Assembly: GCF_023716865.1 (NCBI RefSeq)
Contig: NZ_CP092417.1
Location: 3,698,001-3,762,000 of the forward strand
From: Endozoicomonas sp. SCSIO W0465
GTDB taxonomy: Bacteria; Pseudomonadota; Gammaproteobacteria; Pseudomonadales; Endozoicomonadaceae
Length of the DNA stretch: 64,000 nucleotides
Direction: 5' to 3'
In this document: piece by piece, positions 52,361-61,446 of the stretch
Numbering within the stretch: position 1 is the stretch's first letter
How the letters are laid out: each line of letters begins with the position of its first letter
The notes under the pieces: generated by a model
What the model saw: only the letters and a program-made list of their open reading frames with translations
Databases searched by the model: none
What the model was told of the DNA's origin: nothing
Position numbers and translations under genes: made by a program

Positions 52361-53469
52361 GGCTAAGTTACCGTTAATGGTTGGAAGCACCAATGTTCAG
52401 TAATTATGCTGATCAACCGGCCAACAGTTAATTTTTTTGCTGCCGTCAGTTCTCGCCTCCAGGCCAGATAATGGGGAAGGTAACGAGTTGCAACCCCTTG
52501 GAATACGCCGCCAATCCAGCGTTTTAAATGACTGTGATAAGAATTTACAGTCTGGATGTGGTAGATGCCTTCAACAACATGTTGACCTGCTGATGTCACC
52601 AGCTCCTTGAAGACAAATCCAAGCTTGTCAGCAAGTTTTTCGTGAGCGAGGTGTGCATCCGCACAGACCGTGGCCTGTATCGATATGCGGCCATTTAAAT
52701 GCCTGCACAATTCATTAGCACTTTCGTTTTCTAATACACCGTCAACGGTATTTCGATTACGGTCCCGAGCCACCATTACCGGGACTTTTCGGGCTTTGTT
52801 GGGATCATTACCCCGCTTTCGGGTTGGCCGTGGAAGGCCTTCTCTTTGCCCTTTGAAGGATTCACGGAAAAATGTTTCATCAAGCTCAGTAATGCCACAA
52901 AGCTCTTCTGCTTGATCATTATTAATCACTTCAAGAAAGCGGTGACGCCAGCGGAACGCAGTTTTCAAGTCAATGGCATTCTCAGCAGCAGCTGGTCGCA
53001 AGACCATAGAGTGAGTCATACCTGCGAGGTACTTGTTCCATTTTTCAGGGTGCCTGAGCCTTGCCAAAGGCGTTCCACTAAAGGCGTTAAACGTTGAGTC
53101 GCAAGTCTTGCAGTGGTAGCGCTGTCGGCCATTTCGTATGCCCCAGCGACCAACGCTATGGCTTTTGCATTTGGGGCACCTGGGGTTTTCGGCAAATTGG
53201 GCAAGTATGCTCTTTTCTACGTCAGGTGTTGCATTATCGTTATTGGGTATAGATTCACTGTAAACAGGTTCAGAGTCAGTGGTTTCTACTACCTCGGTAA
53301 CCTCTATTTGAGTACTAAGGAGCGAGTTGTTAAGAATGTCTCGCTGTTCACTGGTTAATGTTGAAATGGAATCAATAAAATTCTGGAAGAGTTCAGATTG
53401 CATATCACTCCCCTACAACGTAGATTTTATGGGAGTTTAGCTGATTCAACCATTAACGGTAACTTAGCC
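52361..53469. mobile_element. Complete IS1595-family element, 1109 bp
   Basis: Perfect 22-bp terminal inverted repeats start GGCTAAGTTACC (52361-52382 and 53448-53469). Direct repeats AGCGTAAAG flank them at 52352-52360 and 53470-53478 (nine matching bases; the family norm is eight). One transposase gene fills it, and its stop codon lies inside the left terminal repeat. The intact ends suggest a recent insertion, 12 bases beyond the stop of the unknown membrane protein gene. Confidence 0.93.
52363..53403 (-). CDS. IS1595-family transposase
   Basis: 346 residues, complete. Zinc ribbon RCPKCKSHSVGRWG followed by RYHCKTCDSTFNAFSGTPLA at about 74-112, then a helical region. The DDE core: GITELDETFFRESFKGQREG (first Asp), TVCADAHLAHEKLADKLG (second Asp) and HIQTVNSYHSHLKRWIGGVF, with Asn before the His as in IS1595-type DDN/H variants. 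It is distinct from the transposase at the left edge of the window. Confidence 0.93.
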   Translation of the reverse strand: MQSELFQNFIDSISTLTSEQRDILNNSLLSTQIEVTEVVETTDSEPVYSESIPNNDNATPDVEKSILAQFAENPRCPKCKSHSVGRWGIRNGRQRYHCKTCDSTFNAFSGTPLARLRHPEKWNKYLAGMTHSMVLRPAAAENAIDLKTAFRWRHRFLEVINNDQAEELCGITELDETFFRESFKGQREGLPRPTRKRGNDPNKARKVPVMVARDRNRNTVDGVLENESANELCRHLNGRISIQATVCADAHLAHEKLADKLGFVFKELVTSAGQHVVEGIYHIQTVNSYHSHLKRWIGGVFQGVATRYLPHYLAWRRELTAAKKLTVGRLISIITEHWCFQPLTVT

Positions 53470-53481
53470 AGCGTAAAGTGT

Positions 53482-55023
53482 TCAGAAATTATCCGGGGGA
53501 GGAAACTTGATACTGTGCATAGTATCTTCAATATCAGACTTCCACATTGAAGGAATAACCAGGGACGTCAGGAAAACAGCAGCCATCAGGCTGGTTGTCA
53601 GCGGAAAGTAATCAGTAATACCAAGCTGCCCAATCAGCAGATAAGAAACGGATGGAGCGCCCATAAATGCCAGCCCGGGTACTAGCCAGGAAAATAACCG
53701 GCGAGTGGTATAGGTAATTACCTCACTTTTAGAACGAACGGATGCCTCAGCGGCCAGGCAAAGATTTTCGGTGTAAACCCGAAACGTTGTAACATTCGGA
53801 ACCTGTTTGACCACTTTCTTACGAACCGTTCTGATTCTCTCTCTGGGAACCATTTTGTCACCCCGCACACCCCATTCATAAGTTTCAGGATGCTCATAAT
53901 AAATTTCAGTTTCGTCCTCCTCCTCAATAACCTCAATATCTTTGGTTCCACCTTCATGCAACATCACTTCACAATAATTCCAGGCGATAGGAACAGGTCC
54001 CATTGAAAAGTACCCTTTTCTATCAACCCTGATAATCTGACCACTTCTGAATGCACTTCGCTTCGATATTGTCTTATTCCAGTGATGCAGAAAAGTTCGG
54101 TCAGACTCTTCGTAACGACCGGTTTGTTTAAAAAAATCGGTATCTTCGAACTCTATAATTTGATGAACATCGGTGACCAGTTCTTTCGTTGCATAATAGA
54201 AATGGTAAAGTGATGAAGAGAGGGAATTTTCTTCATCCCATATCTCCAACCTCGGCATAAAGGGTTTTACTACATCAATAACCACCAGTTCATTGCTGTG
54301 CGTCTCGGACATTTGGGTTCCAACCTTGCCTGTCTCTGCCCCGAGACGCTCCACCAGAACAGGATGATTGTGATATTTGCTGTCGATAATACCGGGGCTT
54401 CGCACCTCAGAACCCAGTTTAAAATCTGAAACTACATTCTTTACAATCCAGCCATAGGGCACACCTGCAATAGCATAAGGCCAGTTCGTCGTCCCCGTAT
54501 CTTCATTAAGCATGTTATCAAAGGTACCGAGCATTACACTGTCCATATATCTCATATAGTGTTTGCCACGGCGAACCGGGTCTATGATATGATGATTGAA
54601 AACATCCTGGTACTCCCCTGCAAACTTGGCAAAAGGAATAATCAGAGACTCCATCATCAAGTCATTAAACACATAGTTACTATTATCAATAATTTCCTTG
54701 AATAAATTGGCTACATCCTTATCTTCAGATCGAACCAGATCTTTGTAATAGTCAATGTCTGCCTTTGGTTTCTTCGGCTTGTTGTTGCCTCCATTAGCTT
54801 CAGTGTCATCCTCAAGATTAACCTGAGTTAAATCGTCTACTTCATCACCTAAATACAAAGATGATTCCGGGGCATTACCAGCATACTCATATACATTAGA
54901 ATAGGTATTAGTGGGTATAAAACTGAACAAAAGAACAATAAAAAAAGAGCAATTATAAATAGCTCGATTCTGCCTCAACATAAACCCCGGTAACCATTTT
55001 ATCATTTTCAGACACTTCATCAT
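53482..55023 (-). CDS. Unknown 513-residue envelope protein
   Basis: No family recognised. An N-terminal hydrophobic segment (YNCSFFIVLLFSFIPTNTYS) reads as a signal peptide or anchor, preceded by basic residues. An acidic linker follows (EDDTEANGGNNKPKKPKAD). The long central part is mixed alpha/beta with many aromatic residues and an acidic hinge, EVIEEEDETEIYYEHP. Two C-terminal hydrophobic segments (about 440-490: LFSWLVPGLAFMGAPSVSYLL and FPLTTSLMAAVFLTSLVI, each within one helix) probably span the membrane. The layout suggests a periplasmic or surface domain held in the membrane. It is flanked by an IS downstream and the RING-ankyrin pair upstream, so it is likely accessory. Confidence 0.6.
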   Translation of the reverse strand: MMKCLKMIKWLPGFMLRQNRAIYNCSFFIVLLFSFIPTNTYSNVYEYAGNAPESSLYLGDEVDDLTQVNLEDDTEANGGNNKPKKPKADIDYYKDLVRSEDKDVANLFKEIIDNSNYVFNDLMMESLIIPFAKFAGEYQDVFNHHIIDPVRRGKHYMRYMDSVMLGTFDNMLNEDTGTTNWPYAIAGVPYGWIVKNVVSDFKLGSEVRSPGIIDSKYHNHPVLVERLGAETGKVGTQMSETHSNELVVIDVVKPFMPRLEIWDEENSLSSSLYHFYYATKELVTDVHQIIEFEDTDFFKQTGRYEESDRTFLHHWNKTISKRSAFRSGQIIRVDRKGYFSMGPVPIAWNYCEVMLHEGGTKDIEVIEEEDETEIYYEHPETYEWGVRGDKMVPRERIRTVRKKVVKQVPNVTTFRVYTENLCLAAEASVRSKSEVITYTTRRLFSWLVPGLAFMGAPSVSYLLIGQLGITDYFPLTTSLMAAVFLTSLVIPSMWKSDIEDTMHSIKFPPPDNF

Positions 55024-55342
55024 TCAGCAATAAAGAAATGATCACATTTAAACAAGATAGATAATAACAATCGTTAAACAGAATATTTTTTATCCATTTT
55101 TACGACAACTGATACATAATTTAGTTCCATTAAAAATATAACAGATTTCCTGAATACAAACAGTTAACTCCATTGTGGAAACAAGGTGTCATATTTACTG
55201 ACCAATCAGTCAGTGATCTATGTAAAAACAAATGGTTAACTACTACCTGATCAATAAAACAACTAACCAGTTGTCCTACAAAGCATGTTCACTGGTTATT
55301 GGCGCAATGAATTGACCTTAAGATCGAATCAAGGAGATAATT
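55024..55342. other. Divergent intergenic region, AT-rich
   Basis: 319 bases, strongly AT-rich, between the unknown envelope protein gene and the first RING-ankyrin gene. Its last 91 bases are the duplicated leader of the ankyrin genes. No other gene or clear hairpin was found. Confidence 0.4.
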
Positions 55343-56596
55343 ATGGAAGTAAGTTCTCACACGTTCTCTCTGGCAAATTTGAAACAGTTAATTTTTGAAT
55401 CGAATAGATCCTGCGAACCTTATAAAAAAGAAATCAACAGTTTGAATGAAGACAACCTTTCTAAAGACTGTGTAATTTGTTCTAAAGGGGTTTTTGGTTC
55501 TCACAACGTCGTTGTGCCACATTCCCCCATGGGTATAGTTTTTAAATTAACCAGCCTCCATTTTATGCATGGCTCCTGCTACAGGGAGTTAAAAGCAACC
55601 CAGCAGCGTCTTGATTCCCGGAAAATATGTCCCCATTGCCAGGATCCCCTTGCCCCGGAATTACAATTTTCATCGGTGGCCCATGCTGTAGTATCTGGTC
55701 AGACAGATCATGCCCTCCAACTGATGCAGGAGCAATCACATGACTTGAAACACTCGTGGCATGGTTCGAAAATGACAGCGCTCCATATCGCAGCAATTAA
55801 CGGCGAAAAAAATATGGCGGGGCTATTGCAGGTCGAGGGCATTGACATTGATGTTTTGGACTCAGAGGGCAACACAGCATTACACCACGCCGTTAGCAAC
55901 CATAATCTGGAAACGGTGAAAACACTACTGAAATTCAATGCTGATCCGAACATCCGTAACAATTGCGGCTTTACACCTCTGCATCTGGCTGCCGGAGAGC
56001 CAACATGCCCTGATTTATTTACCCTCCTGATAGAGCATAAAGCTCGTTTCGATATTCCTGATGAGAGCGGTCACCAGGCAATCCACACTGCCGCAGAAGC
56101 TGGCCATGAGTTAGCGCTTGAAACTCTGATTAAAAACGGAGCGAATGTTAATGCAATTGCTCGGGATGGACGTACCCCACTTCATTACACAACGGTACTT
56201 GATTTTGATGAATATGAACCGAAATCGAAAAACCGCTTGACGCTGGCCAGGATGCTGATCAATGCGGGGGCAAAAGTTGATCTTCGATCCGGAATGGGGT
56301 ATACAGCTTTTGATGGTGTCGATCGTGTCAGTGATTCATCCGACAGGAACGAACTTATTAAATTACTACTTTCGTCTGCTGTTAATGACTTTAGTGATGT
56401 TAACATACCGGCAGATTCTTCCGGTTATAGCCTTCTGGAGTACGCTCTTGAAGCTGAGGACAAAGAAGCAATGCAAAAACTGCTTGACAGGGGCGCGCAG
56501 GTCACAAATGACGATAACCTTTACGCGCTCCTGGATGAATGTGAGGATAAGCAAGCGTTCCTCAGAATACTCAATGCGGCATGTTGTCGTGCCTGA
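55343..56596 (+). CDS. RING-like plus ankyrin-repeat protein, copy A
   Basis: 417 residues. CVIC (Cys43, Cys46), then HFMHGSCYRE (His73, His76, Cys79) and ICPHCQDPL (Cys96, Cys99) give a RING/U-box-like zinc pattern, incomplete compared with C3HC4. From about 140 to 390 come ankyrin repeats, with clear TALHIAAINGEKNM, NTALHHAVSNHNLETVKTLL, TPLHLAAGEP, QAIHTAAEAGHELALETLI and TPLHYTT units. A RING-like head with ankyrin target-binding arms is the layout of an E3 ubiquitin ligase, which bacteria use only on host substrates. E3 activity is inference. AAGGAG lies 7 bases before the ATG. It ends in AACCRA, which is not a CaaX box. Its paralogue starts 1.7 kb downstream. Confidence 0.78.
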   Translation: MEVSSHTFSLANLKQLIFESNRSCEPYKKEINSLNEDNLSKDCVICSKGVFGSHNVVVPHSPMGIVFKLTSLHFMHGSCYRELKATQQRLDSRKICPHCQDPLAPELQFSSVAHAVVSGQTDHALQLMQEQSHDLKHSWHGSKMTALHIAAINGEKNMAGLLQVEGIDIDVLDSEGNTALHHAVSNHNLETVKTLLKFNADPNIRNNCGFTPLHLAAGEPTCPDLFTLLIEHKARFDIPDESGHQAIHTAAEAGHELALETLIKNGANVNAIARDGRTPLHYTTVLDFDEYEPKSKNRLTLARMLINAGAKVDLRSGMGYTAFDGVDRVSDSSDRNELIKLLLSSAVNDFSDVNIPADSSGYSLLEYALEAEDKEAMQKLLDRGAQVTNDDNLYALLDECEDKQAFLRILNAACCRA

Positions 56597-56639
56597 ATAA
56601 CGATCAACATCATCAACACAGAGCCAAAAGGCAAAAAAT

Positions 56640-56659
56640 GTCGGCACACCAATGCCGAC
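56640..56659 (+). terminator. Hairpin after RING-ankyrin copy A
   Basis: GTCGGCA and TGCCGAC pair around CACCAA, 43 bases after the stop, followed by only TTTG. A matching, slightly mismatched hairpin follows copy B (about 58377-58395). Confidence 0.5.
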
Positions 56660-56670
56660 TTTGTGCAGCG

Positions 56671-56976
56671 AGACACAGTTTGTACATACCAGCTAAATTT
56701 ACGTTCAACCCTCCCATCACTTTGTCTGAACGACGAACTTGTCTATAGGCCGTTTGCTGATCTCCAGTCTGACTGGCCTGGATCACAGATGTTTCAATAC
56801 CATTAAATATCAGTACGTTATACCTACATTTATAGAATAAATATAGAATCGGAACTTTTGCGTGGCTGTATGGACTAACTGGTAACCAGAAATGACTGAG
56901 TGCCCAGTAATCTCTATACAGCCTCTTTGCAAAGCCTTTTTATAAAAAAACCAGGGTTTTGAAATAAGTACATAAC
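56671..56976. other. Spacer between the duplicated units
   Basis: 306 bases with no gene and no similarity to the duplicated units that I could see. It carries no recognised hairpin or IS end, so the mechanism of duplication is not visible. Confidence 0.4.
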
Positions 56977-58406
56977 CAATGAAACAACTAACTAGTTGCC
57001 ATACAAAGTATGTTCACTGGTTGTTGGAGCAATGAATTGACTTTAAGATCGAATCAAGGAGCCAATAATGGAAGTACGTTCTCACACGTTCTCTCTGGCA
57101 AATTTGAAACAGTTAATTTTTGAATCGGATAGATTCTGCGAACCCCATGAAAGAGAAATCAACAGTTTGAATGAAGATAACATTTCTAGAGACTGTGTGA
57201 TTTGTTCTAATGGGGTTTTTGGTTCTCACAACGTCGTTGTGCCACATTCCCCCATGGGTATAGTTTTTAAATTAACCAGTCTCCATTTTATGCATGGCTC
57301 CTGCTACAGGGAGTTAAAAGCAACCCAGCAGCGTCTTGATTCCCGGAAAATATGCCCCCATTGCCAGGATCCCCTTGCCCGGGAATTACAATTTTCATCG
57401 GTGGCCCATGCTGTAGTATCTGGTCAGATAGATCATGCCCTCCAACTGATGCAGGAGCAGGAGCAGGCCCATGACTTGCAACACTCGTGGCATGGTTCGA
57501 AAATGACAGCGCTCCATATCGCAGCAATTAACGGCGAAAAAAATATGGCGAGGCTATTGCAGGTCGAGGGCATCGACATCGACGTTTTGGACTCAGAAGG
57601 CAACACAGCATTACACCACGCCGTCAGGAACCATAATCTGGAAACGGTGAAAACACTACTGAAATTCAATGCTGATGCGAACATCCGTAACAATTGCGGC
57701 GGCTTTACACCTCTGCATCTGGCTGCCCGAAAGCCAAAATACCCTGATTTATTTACCCTCCTGATAGAACATAAAGCTCGTTTCGATATTCCTGATGAGC
57801 GCGGTCGCCTGGCAATCCACGCTGCCTCAGAAGGCGGCCATGAGTTAGCGCTTGAACATCTGATTAAAAACAAAGCTGATGTTAATGCAATTGCTCAGGA
57901 TGGACGTACTGCCCTTCATTACGCAACGGTATTTGATTATTTTGATTGTGACCCCAGACCGAAAAACCGCTTGACGCTGGCCAGGATGCTGATCAATGCG
58001 GGGGCAAAAGTTGATCTTCGATCCGGATGTGGGTACACAGCTTTTGATGGTGTCGATCGTGTCAGTGATTCATCCGACAGGGACGAACTTATTAAATTGC
58101 TACTTTCGTCTGCTGTTAATGACTTTAGTGATGTTAACATACCGGCAAATTCTTCCGGTTATAGCCTTCTGGAGTATGCTCTTGAAGTTGAGGACAAAGA
58201 AGCAATGCAAAAACTGCTTGACAGAGGCGCGCAGGTCACAAATCACGATACACTTTACACGCTCCTGGATGATTGTGAGGATAAGCAAGCGTTTCTCAGA
58301 ATGCTCAATGCGGCATGTTGTCGTGCCTGAATAACGATCAACATCATCAACACAGAGCTCAAAGGCAAAAAAATTATCGGTACACCAATGCCGACTATGT
58401 GCAGCG
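56977..58406 (+). repeat. Tandem duplication, unit B (about 1.43 kb)
   Basis: Second unit of the direct duplication described for unit A. Small in-frame length changes (two extra codons EQ near residue 131 and one extra Gly in NNCGGF) and scattered substitutions distinguish it. The reading frame is kept, which points to selection on both copies. Confidence 0.88.
57068..58330 (+). CDS. RING-like plus ankyrin-repeat protein, copy B
   Basis: 420 residues, close paralogue of copy A. All zinc-pattern residues are kept (DCVIC, HFMHGSCYRE, ICPHCQDPL). Differences cluster in the ankyrin loops: AGEPTC becomes ARKPKY, ESGHQAIHTAAEA becomes ERGRLAIHAASEG, and KNGANVN becomes KNKADVN. That is where ankyrin proteins contact their targets, so the copies may bind different partners. 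The leader and ribosome site (AAGGAG) are duplicated too. It shares the likely host-directed E3-ligase role suggested for copy A, with the same uncertainty. Confidence 0.78.
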   Translation: MEVRSHTFSLANLKQLIFESDRFCEPHEREINSLNEDNISRDCVICSNGVFGSHNVVVPHSPMGIVFKLTSLHFMHGSCYRELKATQQRLDSRKICPHCQDPLARELQFSSVAHAVVSGQIDHALQLMQEQEQAHDLQHSWHGSKMTALHIAAINGEKNMARLLQVEGIDIDVLDSEGNTALHHAVRNHNLETVKTLLKFNADANIRNNCGGFTPLHLAARKPKYPDLFTLLIEHKARFDIPDERGRLAIHAASEGGHELALEHLIKNKADVNAIAQDGRTALHYATVFDYFDCDPRPKNRLTLARMLINAGAKVDLRSGCGYTAFDGVDRVSDSSDRDELIKLLLSSAVNDFSDVNIPANSSGYSLLEYALEVEDKEAMQKLLDRGAQVTNHDTLYTLLDDCEDKQAFLRMLNAACCRA

Positions 58407-58483
58407 GGGGAATGACAGCAGTAGATAAAAACCAAATTACTGTTAGAATCTCCTGCCACCTTTAATAACAAGGCGAGAGATCG

Positions 58484-58948
58484 ATGGAAGCCACCAATCT
58501 CACCCCGGCTCCGGTATGGAGAAGAGCTGCGGCCATGTTGTACGATTCTCTGTTAATCCTGGCTCTATTATTCATGGCCGGTTTTCTCAATCTGTTCATC
58601 CAGATTCAGATTTTTGGTGATGAGCAGCTCAAAACAATGACAGAACAAGGCTACAACCTGGGTGGGCCTTTTTTCTATGCCGCCTTACTGGTCATTATTT
58701 ATGGCTTTTTCGGCCTTTTCTGGACCCGGTCAGGACAAACCCCTGGCATGCAGGCCTGGAGAATAAAAGTGGTTAGCAGTGACCATCATTTGATCAGCCC
58801 ATGGCAGAGTGTTATCCGTTTTCTGATTGCCATTCCCTCATTGTCCCTTGCGGGTATGGGACTTCTCTGGGCACTCATCGACCAAAAGAGGCGAAGCTGG
58901 CAGGATCTGGCATCGTCATCCAGCATCATTCTTTTGGAAAAACCGTAA
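58484..58948 (+). CDS. RDD-family membrane protein
   Basis: 154 residues with three to four membrane helices. The N-terminal APVWRRAAAMLYDSLLILALLF holds the Arg and Asp of the RDD signature, the TRSGQTPGMQAWRIKVV segment is the family's middle block, and DQKRRSWQDLASSSSIIL the end. Function is unknown; some RDD proteins take part in ion transport. It is a common gammaproteobacterial neighbour of lptG, with which it is convergent. Confidence 0.87.
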   Translation: MEATNLTPAPVWRRAAAMLYDSLLILALLFMAGFLNLFIQIQIFGDEQLKTMTEQGYNLGGPFFYAALLVIIYGFFGLFWTRSGQTPGMQAWRIKVVSSDHHLISPWQSVIRFLIAIPSLSLAGMGLLWALIDQKRRSWQDLASSSSIILLEKP

Positions 58949-59074
58949 AAAAAACCGCATCACACGCCTCTATATATCACCCGGTGCAGCTGCAATGCAG
59001 GGCGACTCGGTTATGCCAATTCCGCCTGCGAAACATGAACTGATCATATCAGGTGGATATTGCCTCCACTCTTC

Positions 59075-60133
59075 TCATGCAGCGCGCCTTAGCATAACCG
59101 CCCCTGCCAGCAGGCAGATGATGATGGGGATCATCACTGATAATACCGGCGGAAACCCGAATACCAGACTGGACGGTCCCATCAGGTTCTGAACAATCAT
59201 GAAAACAATACCGGTGATCACTCCGGAGAAAATCCGCAATCCCATACTGACCGAACGCAAAGGGCCAAAGACGAAAGAAATACCCACAATAACCAGGGAG
59301 AGTATGGATAACGGTTGAAGCACTTTTGTCCACAGTGCCAGGTTATACTCTCCGGCATCCAGCCCCTGTGCTGCCAGATACTGCGTATAAGTCAGTAACC
59401 CGGATATTGGCAATGCTTCCGGCTTTACCACCACGACTTTCAGAAGCGTTGTTGTCAGACTGGTATCCCAGGGTTCAATCAGGTTCTCCACGGTAATAAA
59501 CTGCTCATTCTCACGGCGTATGGTGGTGACATTCTCAAGCAGCCAGTGGTCCCCCTGGTAGATGCCCCTTTGGGCAAAAGAGCTTTCCTGTAGCTCCATC
59601 TCATCGTCAAACACATAACGACTCACACAGTAAAGCACGCCGTTGGGCTCGACGGCATTAAAGTACATAAATTCATGGCCCTCACGATGCCAAAAGCCTT
59701 CTCCGGTATATGTGCCATCAGCAGATCGGGCTATCGCCTTTCGGGTTTCTCCCACCTGCTCCGCCATGGGTGCCAGATATTCTCCAAGCATCAATCCGGC
59801 AAAAATCATGACCAGAGTGGGCTTCATTACCGCACCCAGAATACGCCATAGTGAAATGCCGGCGGCCCTCATAACCACCAGCTCACTGTTGGACGCCATG
59901 GAACCCAGCCCCACAAGGCAGCCAACCAGTGCGGAAACGGGAATCAGTTCATACAGTTTTTTGGGAATCATCAACAGGGTATAAATCAAAGCGTCCAGCG
60001 ACTGATAGTTTCCCCTGACATCATCTAACTGCCCCAGAAAAGAAAACAACGCCTCCAGAAATACCAGAATCAGCAGGACAATAGTCGTTGCCCCCAAGAC
60101 ATTTCTGGATATATAGCGATCCAGCTTACGCAT
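59075..60133 (-). CDS. lptG: LPS export permease LptG
   Basis: 352 residues from ATG 60133, set by GGAGGG 7 bases upstream (a start at 60178 would overlap lptF much further). LptF and LptG are the two transmembrane subunits of the LptB2FG transporter, which extracts LPS from the inner membrane. Six membrane helices flank a periplasmic beta-jellyroll (about 100-260, with RREGHEFMYFNAVEPNGVLYCVS, in part). KLDRYISRNVLGATTIVLLIL at the N-terminus and the final ILSLVIVGISFVFGPLRSVSMG segment are typical. It overlaps lptF by eight bases. Confidence 0.94.
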   Translation of the reverse strand: MRKLDRYISRNVLGATTIVLLILVFLEALFSFLGQLDDVRGNYQSLDALIYTLLMIPKKLYELIPVSALVGCLVGLGSMASNSELVVMRAAGISLWRILGAVMKPTLVMIFAGLMLGEYLAPMAEQVGETRKAIARSADGTYTGEGFWHREGHEFMYFNAVEPNGVLYCVSRYVFDDEMELQESSFAQRGIYQGDHWLLENVTTIRRENEQFITVENLIEPWDTSLTTTLLKVVVVKPEALPISGLLTYTQYLAAQGLDAGEYNLALWTKVLQPLSILSLVIVGISFVFGPLRSVSMGLRIFSGVITGIVFMIVQNLMGPSSLVFGFPPVLSVMIPIIICLLAGAVMLRRAA

Positions 60134-61238
60134 TTCCAGCCCTCCGGCGCGCAAGCCAGAGTCTGCCCGGCTCAGCAAGGTACAATATCAAGGCAATCAA
60201 CAGGAAGATAATATGAATGGGCCACAGGCCAATGTCTGGCGACAGGCGCCCATCTTCAATCGCACCACGGCCACTCATCAGCAGAGCCAGATACAGCAAA
60301 TACAGCAATATGCCAGGCAGTAGTTTCACATACCTGCCCTGCCTGGGATTCACCCGGGCCAGCGGTAATGCCATCAGTACAACGATCGGTATCAATAGTG
60401 GCAGAGAGATCCGCCATTGCAGCTCAGCACGGTGGCCCGGAGTGTCAGACTCCATGAGCTTCGCGGTTGGCAGGGCCTGCTCCTTGCTGACCTCTTCTCT
60501 CAAGCTACGCTCTTCCATACGCAGACCGTAATGTTCAAACCCGGTTGTCCGCAGGGGCAAGGCTCCGGGCGTCAGGTCATAGCGGTAGCCATCATCCAAT
60601 ATCAGATAACGCTGCCCGATCTCTCCGGCATTGACTTCAATTCTTGCCTTTTCCGCCAGAAGCAATGTCATGGACCCCATGTTATGGCTATTCACGTTAC
60701 GGTTGGCAATAAAAACCTTGTTCATCTGCTGATGATCATCGGTTAACGCTTCTGCGTAGGTTACCCGCTGCCAGCCAAACTTCTGAAAGCGACCGGCAAC
60801 CAGCGTATCAAATTCGGTCAGGGAGTCCTGCTCAGCAAAAATTCTTTCCACTTTCTGTATGCCCTGAGGAGCAACCAAAAGACTTAGCAACGCAACCAGC
60901 AGCATAACCCCAACAGCAGGAACCATGGTCATGGCTAATAGCTGGTTTCGGCTCAGGCCACAGGCACTGAGCACCGTCATTTCATTTTCAACATACAGCC
61001 TGCCGTAGGCGAGAATAATACCCAGAAATAGCCCCAGCGGCAGGATCATGACCAGAAACTCCGGAATCCGGTAACCCATGATGGCAAACAGGAAGTCCGC
61101 TTTCAGAGTACCGGTTGCCGCCTGTGCCAGGTAATTCACAAAGCGGCCACTCATGATAATGAGCAATACGACAGACGTCACAGCGAACATAACCTGCAGC
61201 ATCTGTCTGGACAGGTAACGAAAAATGATTAAAGGCAT
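60126..61238 (-). CDS. lptF: LPS export permease LptF
   Basis: 370 residues. Partner of LptG in the Lpt machine. IIFRYLSRQMLQVMFAVTSVV at the start, the GYRIPEFLVMILPLGLFLGIILAYGRLYVE block spanning helices 2-3, and RLYVENEMTVLSACGLS are characteristic. The periplasmic domain covers about 120-260. The last helices contain LLIPIVVLMALPLARVNPRQGRY. It is divergent from pepA, 208 bases apart, an arrangement found across gammaproteobacteria. Confidence 0.95.
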   Translation of the reverse strand: MPLIIFRYLSRQMLQVMFAVTSVVLLIIMSGRFVNYLAQAATGTLKADFLFAIMGYRIPEFLVMILPLGLFLGIILAYGRLYVENEMTVLSACGLSRNQLLAMTMVPAVGVMLLVALLSLLVAPQGIQKVERIFAEQDSLTEFDTLVAGRFQKFGWQRVTYAEALTDDHQQMNKVFIANRNVNSHNMGSMTLLLAEKARIEVNAGEIGQRYLILDDGYRYDLTPGALPLRTTGFEHYGLRMEERSLREEVSKEQALPTAKLMESDTPGHRAELQWRISLPLLIPIVVLMALPLARVNPRQGRYVKLLPGILLYLLYLALLMSGRGAIEDGRLSPDIGLWPIHIIFLLIALILYLAEPGRLWLARRRAGNA

Positions 61239-61446
61239 GCTTTGGTGAATATCACAAAATCAAAACAAACAGATACACGTCAGTCGTCGCTATAAATCGG
61301 AATAACCCCGGACTATCTGACAGAGTCGTAGAATAAACATACAATTAAGCCGTTTTACCACGAGCTTTAATGCCAAGCGTCTGGTTGAAATGGCTTAAGC
61401 GTATTATTATCCATGAAATCGGATAACTTGTCCCCTTGGAGAGACT

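Larger units (their letters stand above)
55252..56670 (+). repeat. Tandem duplication, unit A (about 1.42 kb)
   Basis: Together with unit B (56977-58406) this is a direct duplication covering the leader, the RING-ankyrin gene and its 3' hairpin. Similarity starts near CAATAAAACAACTAAC and ends at GTGCAGCG. A 306-base unrelated spacer lies between the units. Confidence 0.88.

Noticed and set aside
56582..56596. C-terminal CCRA of the RING-ankyrin proteins as a prenylation box
   Set aside because: The residue after the second Cys is Arg, not aliphatic, so it does not fit CaaX.
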